Assembly (NCBI GenBank): GCA_937967505.1
Contig: CALCJM010000028.1
Span: 1-33,900 of the forward strand
Direction of reading: 5' to 3'
Origin: an uncultured Pirellulaceae bacterium
GTDB taxonomy: Bacteria > Planctomycetota > Planctomycetia > Pirellulales > Pirellulaceae
DNA length: 33,900 nt
Shown here: piece after piece, positions 15,678 to 24,593 of the stretch
Layout: each line of letters starts with the position of its first letter
Position numbering within the stretch: the stretch's first letter is position 1
Position numbers and translations under genes: made by a program
The notes under the pieces: generated by a model
Database searches by the model: none
Told to the model about the DNA's origin: nothing
Seen by the model: the letters and a program-made list of their open reading frames with translations, nothing else

Positions 15678-18108
15678 CGGGAAGCCACTTACCGTTGAGA
15701 AAATCCAGTTTCGCCCAATAGGGCCGTTGGAAATCAGCGCGCTTTCGTGCATCCTCAAGAATCACTTCCCGCGAAGGCGCCACGGACCCGGTAAACGACC
15801 CGCGCCCACTAATCTTGATCTCCCGACTGAAATCAAAATAGTCCGGCCGCAACCACAATGTCGCTCCTGTCCCCGCCTTGCCCACGAAAAATGAATTCGG
15901 TCTGGTACCGTCAATCCTCCCATCGATCTTCAGCACACTGATATCGCGTCTGGTACGAAACAATTCGGGCCATTTGACATTCTTCAAGGGGAATCCGTGG
16001 ATCTCGAGAAACCAGAAATAATTATCCGCCGGCCTGATCGATTTGCACTCGAACTCAAACCCTGACGAACTCGGATACCGGCGCTTCTGCGCCCGCATCC
16101 ACTTGAAGGCCTCCGGCACGTCCTCCCGAAATTGCTCATCCAGTCGCCCAAGATACTGAACCACCGTGCAGGCGTTGCGTGCCTTCGATGTCAGCCAGGC
16201 GTTCCACGCGTCCTGGCAACCACGAATGCTGCCAATGTGTCGTTCGCCGACCACCGCATATACCGGCAACCGGTTGCCGGTGTTCTTCGCGTAGATCAGC
16301 GGGTACTTCTGAATCCCTGTCGCCGACACGGCAACGATTCCCGCCCAGTGTTCGGGATGCGCCGTCCCGACATCATAGGCGACATCCGCCCCAATTCCGT
16401 GCCCCTGAAGGAACACACGATCGGAGTCCACCGAAAAACGACGCATCGACTCACGCAGCGCCTTCATCACGATCAAATGTTCGCGCACTGAGTACTCAAC
16501 CCGCCGCTGCCCGGGAGCGCGCCAGTCAATCGCCACCACAATCGTGCCATTGCGCGATGCACTGCCATAACGCACGCCCAGACCTTTGTTGAAATCACCG
16601 CACCAATGCCGAAGCTGATCTTCCACTTTCGCCGCTCCCGGCAAACTGATCATCGTCGGGTAACGATGGTATGGATCGTACTCCGTTGGCAAATGTGCCA
16701 GACAGCGATACTTTTTTGGTTCGGGAGCTGCTTTTGTACCGTCCAGCGTCACGAAAAACTCGATCGGCTGTTGCCCATCATAATCCCCCACCAGCTCATG
16801 TTTTGGCGGCAGCATATTGGCCAGCATGGGTGCCAGATAGCTCGGATCGCTGCTTTCAAATTTGGCCAACCGCTGGAGAATTTCGGTGCGCTGTTCCTGT
16901 TCGGTCGTCGCCAGATATTCATTGACGAAATCACGCACCGCATACAGTGACTGTGCAATTGCCCAATTATCAGTGGCATTGTTGCTGCCCAACAGCCATC
17001 CGCTGATGGCCAGAGCAATGTTTTGCTGGTCTTTGTTTTTGGGATCGGCCGACAGCCGGGCGAAACTGTCCAACCGCTGCAGGTTATGCAGGTTCAGGTC
17101 CTCCTGCACCTCCTGGCGAAATCGCGACAGCGCTTCGGACTGTTCGTCGGTCAACTGTCCCGCGGGACGGCGGTTCATCTTTTCCACGGCATCCACCACC
17201 CGCGCTAACAGCAGTTCGCGCTGTTCGCGCTGTCGATCCACTTGGTCCAACAGATCATCCAGTTCCACCGTGGTCTCGGGGGCCAACCCTTTGCGGTCGA
17301 TCGCTTTGATCCAACGCGTTCCAAGGTCTGTTTGGCCGGCTTCAAAGGTCAACAGAATCTCACGCAACTGCTGCTTGGCCTCTTCCTGAAGTACGATCAA
17401 GCGTTTCTGTTCGATCTGCTGTTTCTGATCGGGAAATCTTTCGGCAATCCTCAGCAATTCATCTTTTGCATGACCATAGCGGCCCGCCTGGTAAAGAAAG
17501 TCAGGGATTCTCAACCACGCCGTTACCTGGTTTGGATCGACGATTTCATTTTCCAACACCCCCTTAAGCACGGGAGTGGGGATCGTCCCGATCGCCAGAC
17601 TCATCTCCCAGTCGCGCGGCGACAGGTTGGTGCCGCCGGAAAGTGATTTAACGGTTACGTACCGCGGGTTGAGCTTTGTAATGCCCTGAACGTACCGGGC
17701 ACGTCCCTCGCGCGTGCGGACCGTCAGAATCCGATGCCCGTTTTCGTTGAATGGTTCGGCAAACATAAACGGAGCGGCACCTTTATTGGGGCCCTCATAG
17801 ACGCGCTGCCAGATATCAACCTCCGTTTCGTTGCGGGTCGAATCGACAACCTTCAGCAGGCTGTCCCGATTGACAAAAACCCGTTTCAGTCCGTCATTGA
17901 CGACAACCACCTTTTCGCCCGCCCCGGTTCTTACCTCGCCCGTTTCAACACTGATCTCTTCCACGTTGAACAATTTACCGTCGTATTTCAGTCCCGACTC
18001 CATCGTGACAACAACACGGCGCCCCTGGGCATGCACCCCGCCAGATGCGGCGCAGATCACTCCAACAAGCAACGCTGAAACGATCGAAGAAATTGACTTA
18101 CCAGGCAT
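15649..18108 (-). CDS. Large secreted alpha/beta-hydrolase-like protein
   Basis: An 819-residue exported protein with a signal peptide (SIVSALLVGVICAASGGVHA). The N-terminal ~200 residues are beta-rich (VVVTMESGLKYDG, RVFVNRDSL); residues ~200-420 are helical and Glu/Gln/Arg-rich. From about residue 470 comes an alpha/beta-hydrolase fold (TMISLPGAA, IVVAIDWR, DSDRVFLQGHGIGADVAYDV, GIVAVSATG, LPVYAVVGERH). The nucleophile elbow reads GHGIG (569-573), with Gly571 where a catalytic Ser is expected, so it may be non-catalytic or use another residue. I believe related planctomycete 'peptidase' proteins share a GHG elbow, but cannot verify this. The last ~120 residues form another beta-rich module. 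Convergent overlap of 29 bases with the TIM-barrel gene. Confidence 0.8.
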   Translation of the reverse strand: MPGKSISSIVSALLVGVICAASGGVHAQGRRVVVTMESGLKYDGKLFNVEEISVETGEVRTGAGEKVVVVNDGLKRVFVNRDSLLKVVDSTRNETEVDIWQRVYEGPNKGAAPFMFAEPFNENGHRILTVRTREGRARYVQGITKLNPRYVTVKSLSGGTNLSPRDWEMSLAIGTIPTPVLKGVLENEIVDPNQVTAWLRIPDFLYQAGRYGHAKDELLRIAERFPDQKQQIEQKRLIVLQEEAKQQLREILLTFEAGQTDLGTRWIKAIDRKGLAPETTVELDDLLDQVDRQREQRELLLARVVDAVEKMNRRPAGQLTDEQSEALSRFRQEVQEDLNLHNLQRLDSFARLSADPKNKDQQNIALAISGWLLGSNNATDNWAIAQSLYAVRDFVNEYLATTEQEQRTEILQRLAKFESSDPSYLAPMLANMLPPKHELVGDYDGQQPIEFFVTLDGTKAAPEPKKYRCLAHLPTEYDPYHRYPTMISLPGAAKVEDQLRHWCGDFNKGLGVRYGSASRNGTIVVAIDWRAPGQRRVEYSVREHLIVMKALRESMRRFSVDSDRVFLQGHGIGADVAYDVGTAHPEHWAGIVAVSATGIQKYPLIYAKNTGNRLPVYAVVGERHIGSIRGCQDAWNAWLTSKARNACTVVQYLGRLDEQFREDVPEAFKWMRAQKRRYPSSSGFEFECKSIRPADNYFWFLEIHGFPLKNVKWPELFRTRRDISVLKIDGRIDGTRPNSFFVGKAGTGATLWLRPDYFDFSREIKISGRGSFTGSVAPSREVILEDARKRADFQRPYWAKLDFLNGKWLPATVRPRDRR

Positions 18109-18345
18109 AATTTTGATTCAAGCGGCCCTGCGATGTTGGCATCATCCAGCCCTGACCGGGGGATCTTGATGGAGGAGGATAAAAATTCACTGCCCCGGGG
18201 AAGTATCGACATTTTGCCGAACTCTCATGACTGGTGTATATTCTGATGGTTTCCCGTGGACGGTTTCGCCAAAATTTACACCGCGATATGTTACCATTGT
18301 ATCCTCCGCGCGCACCATAAATCAACCACGAGCTCCCTCTTGGCC

Positions 18346-18966
18346 GTGCCCCCCTCAACTTCCCAACCCGCATCGTCCGACACGATCACCCTGCCAAGGT
18401 GGACAATCCATTTTCAGGCTTTGTTACTGGGCGTGGTGGCAACAACATTTTTCCTGTTCGGTATTCTGGTGGGGTCGTCTACCTCCAGCCCGGGTCAATT
18501 GGCCGGAGAAACTCCAGGCGACGCGCACGATTGCCGCGTTTCGGGACGGCTAATGACGGGCTCCAATCAAATTCACACGCCTGCGACCGGTGGCGTGGTG
18601 CTTGCACTGCCCCGGGACCGGGTGCCTGAAGCCCCCCTTGCCGCAGCAGGCATCACCCCGGGTGACTTCCAACCGCTGGACAACCAAACCATCGCCGCCA
18701 TTCATGAATTGGGCGGTGCGGTTGCGCGAGTCCAGGGCGACGGGCAATTTGATTTGATTGTCGATGGGAATCGCGGCTACTTTTTATTGGGCGTGGTGAA
18801 GGTGACCGGTGCGGCGCCACCTGTTCCGGATTCAAAAATGCAATTCTTGAAAGGATTTTTTCAACCGGTACAAAAGCTGACGTCCGGCAGCCGTTTGGGA
18901 TGGCAAAAGTTCCGCTCCGATGATGACATGGTCGATCTGTCTGTTTTGCTGGTTGAGCAACCATGA
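18346..18966 (+). CDS. Membrane-anchored hypothetical protein, coupled to dinB
   Basis: Family not recognised. About 206 residues if started at GTG 18346; TTG 18340 and GTG 18256 are other in-frame choices and no ATG precedes the membrane segment. One transmembrane helix (ALLLGVVATTFFLFGILVG) near the N-terminus is followed by an extracytoplasmic domain (CRVSGRLMTGSNQIHTPATG, GVVLALPRDRVPEAP, YFLLGVVKVTG). It looks like a small beta-rich module of the carboxypeptidase-regulatory or prealbumin-like kind, and is probably anchored in the inner membrane facing out. Its TGA overlaps the dinB start (ATGA), so translation of the two is coupled, although no functional link with DNA repair is evident. 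Confidence 0.65.
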   Translation: MPPSTSQPASSDTITLPRWTIHFQALLLGVVATTFFLFGILVGSSTSSPGQLAGETPGDAHDCRVSGRLMTGSNQIHTPATGGVVLALPRDRVPEAPLAAAGITPGDFQPLDNQTIAAIHELGGAVARVQGDGQFDLIVDGNRGYFLLGVVKVTGAAPPVPDSKMQFLKGFFQPVQKLTSGSRLGWQKFRSDDDMVDLSVLLVEQP

Positions 18967-20159
18967 TTATTCATATCGATATGGACGCGTTCTACGCATC
19001 GGTCGAAATCCGGGACAACCCCGAACTGGCGGGGAAGCCGGTTGTCGTGGGAGGATCGCCAACTGGCCGCGGTGTCATTTCGGCGGCCAGCTACGAAGCG
19101 CGAAAATACGGAATTCATAGCGCGATGCCCTCGCACGAAGCATTGCGAAAATGCCCTCATGCGGTGTTCATTAAAAACAGAATGTCGCACTACGCCGCAA
19201 TCTCCCGTCAGATTCGCGCGATCTTTTTCAGTTTCACCTCGCTGGTCGAACCGTTGTCTCTGGATGAAGCGTTTCTGGATGTCGGCGGTTGCCTGCGACT
19301 GTTCGGCAGTGGTCCTGAGATTGCCCGTCAAATCAAATCCAAAATTTTCGCCGAAACCGGCTTGGTCGCATCGGCGGGCGTCGCCCCCAATAAATTTCTT
19401 GCCAAAATTGCCAGCGATCTGGATAAACCCGATGGCCTGACCATCGTCGATCCGGAAGACATCCACGCCTTTCTTGACCCGCTGCCGATCGCACGCGTCT
19501 GGGGGATTGGCCCCAAGACCCGACACAAGTTCACGCGTTTGGGTGTTCACACGATTGCTCAACTCCGACAACTGGATCTCAAACTACTACAGACGCAACT
19601 GGGAGACAGCGCCAACCACTTCTACAAACTGGCGCGTGGTATCGACGACCGCCCGGTCATTCCCGATCGTATCGCCAAATCGGTTTCCCACGAACACACT
19701 TTCCCCCTCGATATCCGCGCTGATGAAGTACTCAGCGCGTGGCTGCACGAATTGGCGGATCTGGTCGGACGACGGCTGCGACGCCACGAGATTTTCTCCA
19801 AAACCATTCAACTCAAGTTGCGATACGACGACTTTGAAACGATCACGCGACGGAAAACGATCGCTGCCACCCATTCTACCCAAATGCTGTTTGAAACGGC
19901 CAACCGTTTACTGGCCGATGTCAACCGTTCCGCTGACCGGGGCGTACGTTTGATCGGGCTGGGTGCCGCCAACCTCAGTCGATCCACCGCACAACAAATG
20001 GCCCTGTTTGACCAGGAAGATCAACAGAAGCAATCGCGCGTCGATCAAATCTCTGATTCCATCCGGGACAAGTTTGGGCAAAAATCACTGAACCGGGGTA
20101 GCAACCTCGAACACAAGATACGCCTCAGGCCCGACCCCCGGATTGGCAATGAAGATTGA
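18963..20159 (+). CDS. dinB: DNA polymerase IV (Y-family translesion polymerase)
   Basis: A 398-residue error-prone DNA polymerase that copies across damaged template bases. The catalytic carboxylates are present: Asp6 in HIDMDAFYASVE, and Asp101/Glu102 in PLSLDEAFLDV. The palm and fingers continue (GVAPNKFLAKIASDLDKPDG), followed by the thumb helix-hairpin-helix (VWGIGPKTRHKF) and the little-finger domain (SVSHEHTF onward). QMALF at residues 345-349 is a clamp-binding box for the beta sliding clamp. Length is normal for the family. The start overlaps the stop of the preceding gene by ATGA, and the 3' end overlaps the next gene by 11 bases. No SOS (LexA) box was identified upstream. Confidence 0.97.
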   Translation: MIIHIDMDAFYASVEIRDNPELAGKPVVVGGSPTGRGVISAASYEARKYGIHSAMPSHEALRKCPHAVFIKNRMSHYAAISRQIRAIFFSFTSLVEPLSLDEAFLDVGGCLRLFGSGPEIARQIKSKIFAETGLVASAGVAPNKFLAKIASDLDKPDGLTIVDPEDIHAFLDPLPIARVWGIGPKTRHKFTRLGVHTIAQLRQLDLKLLQTQLGDSANHFYKLARGIDDRPVIPDRIAKSVSHEHTFPLDIRADEVLSAWLHELADLVGRRLRRHEIFSKTIQLKLRYDDFETITRRKTIAATHSTQMLFETANRLLADVNRSADRGVRLIGLGAANLSRSTAQQMALFDQEDQQKQSRVDQISDSIRDKFGQKSLNRGSNLEHKIRLRPDPRIGNED

Positions 20160-21219
20160 TCGCAATGCACTTCGACTGATATTGCTGTTGCTCACAGTCG
20201 CGGGTGAGACAACCGCACTTTTTGGCCAACAGCCCGGCACGAAAATCACCATCGAACCAGCCCCCAGCCCTGCGGTCGAATTGGTGTCGGAAGGTGGCCA
20301 TTTGGCATTTCCCCCGGTCAACATCAAATTTAAAAACCAACTGTTCACCCGGCTGATCCCCTGCCAGTTTGCCAAACCGATTCTCTACCCCGTCAGAACC
20401 CCCGCGGGAGTCGCGGTCACGCGTCCGTGGCCGGTAGCCCCCTCCCAAACAGAAGGCGTTGCCGATGATCACCCACACCACAAATCCATGTGGTTTGCAC
20501 ACGAAATCAACGGGGTCGATTTCTGGAGTGAAACGGGCGGACGCATCAAGGTCAACGATGTCGCAATCGACCAAGACGCCGGCATCAGCACCTCCAGCAA
20601 CTGGGTGACACACGGCGGAGTGACGATTTGCAGCGACCGGACGCGCTACCGCTTCGGTCAGTTGCGAATCAAACGCGACGATAAAACTTCCAACGACAAA
20701 TTAACCAACTGGATCGATGTTCGGATTCGTTTGTTGGCATCCGCAGGCGATGTGAAACTGAAAGACACGAAAGAAGGATTTTTTGCGATTCGCACCCATC
20801 CGGATTTGAGACTGTCACCAGACCCGAAACGCGGTGTGGTCAATGTGTTCGGGCATGCAGTCAACAGCGCCGGGCAAACGGATAAACAACTGTGGGGACA
20901 GACCGCTCGCTGGGTGATGTACTACGGCCCGGTCAATTCCCAACCAGTATCAATTATCATGTGTGACCACCCCAACAACTTCCGACATCCGACCCCATGG
21001 CACGCACGTGACTATGGATTGATCACCGCCAATCCTTTTGGATTACACGACTTCCTGAAAAAACCGGCCGGTTTCGGTGCCGTCAATCTGGGCAAAGGGC
21101 AATCCCTCACACTCCGGTACCGCGTCTACGTTGCCGACGGAATTCTGGATGTGGACCAAGCCAACGCACTGTTTGAACTTTGGCCCGACAGCGCGGTCGG
21201 ATTGAAACAGCGCAAGTAG
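20149..21219 (+). CDS. Secreted DUF6807 ('PmoA-like') family protein
   Basis: About 356 residues from the ATG at 20149 (a TTG two codons earlier is less likely). A signal peptide (LILLLLTVAGETTALFGQ) predicts export. The mature protein has the DUF6807 hallmarks: FTRLIPCQFAKPILYPVRTP, then DDHPHHKSMWFAHEINGVDFW with its His-rich core, and late PWHARDYGLITANPFG. The family is often labelled 'methane oxygenase PmoA', but that name is misleading; members are all-beta secreted proteins common in planctomycete sugar-degradation loci, and activity is not established. The first 11 bases lie inside dinB, so it is probably in the same transcript. Confidence 0.8.
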   Translation: MKIDRNALRLILLLLTVAGETTALFGQQPGTKITIEPAPSPAVELVSEGGHLAFPPVNIKFKNQLFTRLIPCQFAKPILYPVRTPAGVAVTRPWPVAPSQTEGVADDHPHHKSMWFAHEINGVDFWSETGGRIKVNDVAIDQDAGISTSSNWVTHGGVTICSDRTRYRFGQLRIKRDDKTSNDKLTNWIDVRIRLLASAGDVKLKDTKEGFFAIRTHPDLRLSPDPKRGVVNVFGHAVNSAGQTDKQLWGQTARWVMYYGPVNSQPVSIIMCDHPNNFRHPTPWHARDYGLITANPFGLHDFLKKPAGFGAVNLGKGQSLTLRYRVYVADGILDVDQANALFELWPDSAVGLKQRK

Positions 21220-21289
21220 TAACGGGCAAACGCAACACACCCCGGCAACGGCACCGATGATGGAAACATTGGTCAGACGAACACGAAAT

Positions 21290-22249
21290 CTATTCCTTCA
21301 ACCGCCCCGCATGGGTGCCGCTGGCCAAAACCTCGATCGTATCAATCGTGGCCTGTTCAACCGCCAGCCTCCAGTGCTCTTTGGCCTGCCTCTGGTACTT
21401 CTCCTGTTGGTAGGCAAAAATAATACCACGACTGCTGTTGATGATCGCCCCGCACCCGTTGTCGTCAAAAGCGGCTGCCACATCAGCGGCCGTTCCCCCT
21501 TGAGCACCAAAGCCGGGAACCAGCAGGATGGAGTTCGGCATTTGCGCGCGTAATTCTGCCAGCTGTTGCGGGTAGGTGGCACCGACCACCGCACCGACAA
21601 TGCCATAACCACTTTCCCCCCGGGTCAGACAACAAAGCCGCTGAATTTCGTCAGCAACATGTTGGTGAATTGTCTGTCCGCCATTGACGACCTGTTCCTG
21701 TAGTGCATCGCTGCCGGGGTTTGATGTTTTGCACAACACGAACAACCCGGCCCCATTATTTTTCGCAGTATCGAAAAACGGTTCCAGCGTGTCAAAACCC
21801 ATGTACGGATTGACCGTCAGGCAATCACATCCCCAGGCCGTTTGGCTTTTATGGCCAAGGTACGCGCTGGCGTACGCCTGTGCCGTTGAGCCAATGTCGC
21901 CGCGTTTGGCATCCATCACCACGACCAATCCTGACGCAGTGGCGTAATCAACGACTTCGGCCAACGCCGCCATCCCCAGCGGACCAAGCTGCTCAAAAAA
22001 CGCAGCCTGCGGTTTGATGGCGGGAACCAAATCCTTGACCGAATCAATAATCGCGATGCCAAATTCGGCGAAAGCGTTGGCGACACTTTCCAGATCTTCC
22101 GGGTTTACACTCTCCCTGATCAAATCTGGCAACTGCTCCAGACGCGGGTCAATGCCCACCACCAGCGGAGTTTGCTTGAGCGCTATCGCACTGGTCAGTC
22201 GGTCACCAAAGTGGGCGGGAGTAAAACGATCTGAATCCGTCGAAGTCAT
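21290..22249 (-). CDS. pyrF: Orotidine 5'-phosphate decarboxylase
   Basis: Catalyses the last step of UMP synthesis, OMP to UMP plus CO2, in the cytoplasm. About 319 residues from the ATG at 22249 (MTSTDSDRFTPAHF); a TTG at 22321 would add 24 unlikely residues. The catalytic Asp-Lys-Asp cluster is in VVVMDAKRGDIGSTAQAY, the substrate-phosphate loop in GFGAQGG, and the N-terminal strand in PLVVGIDPRLEQLP. Length and motifs fit the longer type-2 OMP decarboxylases found in mycobacteria, Myxococcus and planctomycetes. It stands alone on the minus strand between DUF6807 and the SDR gene; no other pyrimidine gene is near. Confidence 0.95.
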   Translation of the reverse strand: MTSTDSDRFTPAHFGDRLTSAIALKQTPLVVGIDPRLEQLPDLIRESVNPEDLESVANAFAEFGIAIIDSVKDLVPAIKPQAAFFEQLGPLGMAALAEVVDYATASGLVVVMDAKRGDIGSTAQAYASAYLGHKSQTAWGCDCLTVNPYMGFDTLEPFFDTAKNNGAGLFVLCKTSNPGSDALQEQVVNGGQTIHQHVADEIQRLCCLTRGESGYGIVGAVVGATYPQQLAELRAQMPNSILLVPGFGAQGGTAADVAAAFDDNGCGAIINSSRGIIFAYQQEKYQRQAKEHWRLAVEQATIDTIEVLASGTHAGRLKE

Positions 22250-22368
22250 ATCAACAAGCAGGATAGAGTTAAGTTGAGTAGGCGGTAAACGTTGGCCGTG
22301 CGAATCGCCAAATTTTACCAAAGTTTACCTAACGGAGCGCTGGCGGAACAGCCTCCATCCATCTCCAT

Positions 22369-22392
22369 CTCTACCTCTACCTCTACCTCTAC
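22369..22392. repeat. Hexanucleotide microsatellite (CTCTAC)4 at a stop codon
   Basis: Four perfect CTCTAC units, flanked on the left by the related ccatccatctccatct. The stop codon of the SDR gene (CTA at 22389-22391 on the plus strand) lies in the last unit. Repeat-number change would not alter the protein because the stop is in the unit nearest the gene, but it would change the distance to downstream DNA. Confidence 0.9.
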
Positions 22393-23912
22393 TGGGCCAA
22401 ATGCTCCGGCGGCCAACGCGATGAATAGGTCTGACCGGTATCTAACTCAACACCGCCTGACTTGCGTTCTACTGCGGCACAGATATTTCTCAGCATGCCT
22501 GCAAATACGAATTGGTGAATCGGATACAGGGCATACCAGTAGGCCAACCCAAACACGCCCACCGGGTCAAAGATGGCCGTTTGGCGCACCGTGCTAATGC
22601 CGTCATTGTCGTTTACCTCAAACTCCAGCCACGCGCGCCCCGGCACTTTCATCTCCGCCCGCAATCGCAGCAGCCTGCCGTCCTGAATCTCTTCCACCCG
22701 CCAGAAATCCAGAGCATCACCAGGCCGCAATTGATCATCGTCACGTCGGCCGCGTCGCACCCCGACACCACCTACCAACAGGTCTAGAAAACCCCGAATC
22801 CGCCACAGCCACGAACCGTAGTACCATCCCGTTTTACCGCCAATGCGGCGAATCGGTTTGAAAGCAGCGGCTTGGTCGGCCGCCACGGTTTGCGTGCGTG
22901 AGTCAACCAATCGCGACCCAAACCGGACACCGCCCCAACTTTTCATGCGCCCCCCCGACGAAATCGCATCCGACCAGCGCGTGCGGGCATACTCCTGATC
23001 CTCACACACCAGTGCCCGCGCGATGGCCAGTTCTGTTGACAGTGGCACAACGGAAAAATACCGATCAACAACATTATTGGATATCAGCGTCGAGTTCCGC
23101 AAACTCTCAATCAGCTTCCGGCCAACCCGTGCGTACAGCGGCGTCACCAATCCCAACCATAGGCTGGACAGGTAGGGCGTCAGCAGGGGCACCGGGATCA
23201 TCCACCGACGCAAACCACGCAATCGCGCATACAGTTGCATCAACTGTCCGTAAGACAACTGGTCCGGTCCACCAATCTCAAACACGACCGTTTTGCGGAT
23301 GGGAAGTTGTCGCGCTTCCATCAAATAGGTCAGCACATCCTCTACGGCGATGGGTTGCGCCATCACCTGCACCCATTTGGGGCAGATCATCACCGGCAAT
23401 TGTTCGACCAGTGCACGGATCATTTCGAAAGACAGACTGCCGGAACCGATGATGATCGAGGCACGAAACTCAATCACGGCTGCTGAAGACGTGCGGAGAA
23501 TATTACCGATCTCTTGCCGACTGCGGAGATGCTTGGAAAGTTTATGGTCAGGGTTCCCCAACCCTCCCAGATAAATGATGCGTTGCACCTGTTGTGCGGA
23601 ACAGGCGGCGGCAAAATTTTCGGCCGCGATCCGATCGGTTTCTTCGAAATCAACATCCGCTCCCATCGAGTGAACCAGATAGTAGGCCGTGTGAATTCCC
23701 TCAAGTGCCTTGTTGAGCGATTCCGGATCAAGAGCATCGCCAAACACGCACCGGGTTTTTTCGCCAACAATTTCCTGTAGCGACTCCGGTCTGCGCGACA
23801 TGCATCGTATCGCATGCCCTGATTGCTCCAGCAGGGGCAGCAACCGGCCGCCCACGTACCCGGTGGCACCGGTCAAAAGGATTTTATAGGTTGGATTTGG
23901 AGAATCCTGCAC
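22389..23912 (-). CDS. SDR-family NAD(P)-binding protein fused to a DUF2867 domain
   Basis: A 507-residue cytoplasmic protein. Residues ~10-300 are an atypical short-chain dehydrogenase/NmrA-like Rossmann domain: ILLTGATGYVGGRLLP binds the dinucleotide, followed by CVFGDALDPESLNKAL, AYYLVHSMG and IIYLGGLG, with EFRASIIIGSGS in the second half. Residues ~340-490 form the DUF2867 module (GWYYGSWLWRIRGFLDLLVGG, DDQLRPGDALDFWRVEEI, AWLEFEV, YWYALYPIHQFVFAGM). This fusion is widespread (YbjT-like proteins); substrates are unknown, with roles suggested in quinone or lipid metabolism. The gene ends inside a CTCTAC repeat. Confidence 0.85.
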   Translation of the reverse strand: MQDSPNPTYKILLTGATGYVGGRLLPLLEQSGHAIRCMSRRPESLQEIVGEKTRCVFGDALDPESLNKALEGIHTAYYLVHSMGADVDFEETDRIAAENFAAACSAQQVQRIIYLGGLGNPDHKLSKHLRSRQEIGNILRTSSAAVIEFRASIIIGSGSLSFEMIRALVEQLPVMICPKWVQVMAQPIAVEDVLTYLMEARQLPIRKTVVFEIGGPDQLSYGQLMQLYARLRGLRRWMIPVPLLTPYLSSLWLGLVTPLYARVGRKLIESLRNSTLISNNVVDRYFSVVPLSTELAIARALVCEDQEYARTRWSDAISSGGRMKSWGGVRFGSRLVDSRTQTVAADQAAAFKPIRRIGGKTGWYYGSWLWRIRGFLDLLVGGVGVRRGRRDDDQLRPGDALDFWRVEEIQDGRLLRLRAEMKVPGRAWLEFEVNDNDGISTVRQTAIFDPVGVFGLAYWYALYPIHQFVFAGMLRNICAAVERKSGGVELDTGQTYSSRWPPEHLAQ

Positions 23913-24008
23913 ATCAGCACTTCATGATCAGTGGTATGGTATTTGTCATCGCAGAAACCGCAGATTCGTCCGGATTTGCAACAGGTCTCTTACGGCACAA
24001 AAAGACAC

Positions 24009-24043
24009 AAAAAAAATGGCCAAGCATGTGAACGCTTGGCCAT
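24009..24043 (-). terminator. Intrinsic terminator of the cold-shock gene
   Basis: A perfect 10-bp stem (ATGGCCAAGC paired with GCTTGGCCAT, 8-base loop) is followed on the minus strand by eight T. It lies about 55 bases after the cold-shock stop codon. This is the clearest terminator in the window. Confidence 0.92.
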
Positions 24044-24096
24044 TTATGTTGGTTTTTCATTTGGTCGAACAGATCGACCAAGAACGTCGGTCGGGG

Positions 24097-24294
24097 TTAT
24101 GCAACCTGAACGTTCTCTGCACAAGGGCCTTTTTGCCCCTGAGCTTCTGTAAATGTCACTCGCTGACCTTCCTGAAGGTCATCGAAGTGAACACCTTCCA
24201 GGTTTGAGGAGTGGAAGAACAAGTCTTTGCTTTTGCCAACGTCGATAAAGCCAAACCCCTTGTCGGTGAGTCGTTTGATTGTGCCTTCAGCCAT
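24097..24294 (-). CDS. Cold-shock domain protein (CspA family)
   Basis: A 65-residue single-stranded nucleic-acid-binding OB-fold protein, acting as an RNA chaperone. RNP1 is KGFGFIDV and RNP2 is DLFFHSSNL (slightly altered from the usual VFVHFS). It starts MAEGTIKRL and ends GPCAENVQV, the normal family length. A possible Shine-Dalgarno (AGGAATTAG) lies just before the ATG. A clear terminator lies downstream, so it is probably a single-gene transcript. The ~299-base upstream gap could hold a long leader such as those that control csp genes post-transcriptionally, though no cold-box motif was recognised. Confidence 0.95.
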   Translation of the reverse strand: MAEGTIKRLTDKGFGFIDVGKSKDLFFHSSNLEGVHFDDLQEGQRVTFTEAQGQKGPCAENVQVA

Positions 24295-24593
24295 GGTTCA
24301 CTAATTCCTTAAAATATTTTGCAGTGCAATGGAACAAACATTTTTCCAATAACTAGATGCCTGCGGAGCCAACTGTACCAGATATTAGCCAACACAACGC
24401 CGTAAACTGGGGAAGTTTCACCAAAAGGCACTTTCAGAGCTACTTTTTTGGCAAAACGGGAGATTTTCACCGGCAAGGCCCACTATTTACCGCCCGGTCG
24501 CCGCCTGTCCCCGATTCAAATCAGCGACCATTTCGCAGCCAGGCGTCGCCAGAGGCGGCATTGGGGAAACGATTCTTGATCAATTAACAAAAC
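24295..24593. promoter_or_regulatory. Intergenic region upstream of the cold-shock gene
   Basis: A 299-base stretch between the rlmA stop and the cold-shock start, both on the minus strand. It should contain the cold-shock promoter and possibly a long 5' leader. No clear promoter, known riboswitch or coding sequence was found; a short plus-strand frame here looks accidental. Confidence 0.4.

Noticed and set aside
16862..17389. Plus-strand Ser/Arg/Cys-rich frame of 175 codons inside the hydrolase-like gene
   Set aside because: Typical antisense shadow composition; no signal, domain or ribosome-binding site.
22292..22597. Plus-strand frame with a Ser/Thr repeat
   Set aside because: The repeat is the CTCTAC microsatellite and the frame is antisense to the SDR gene.
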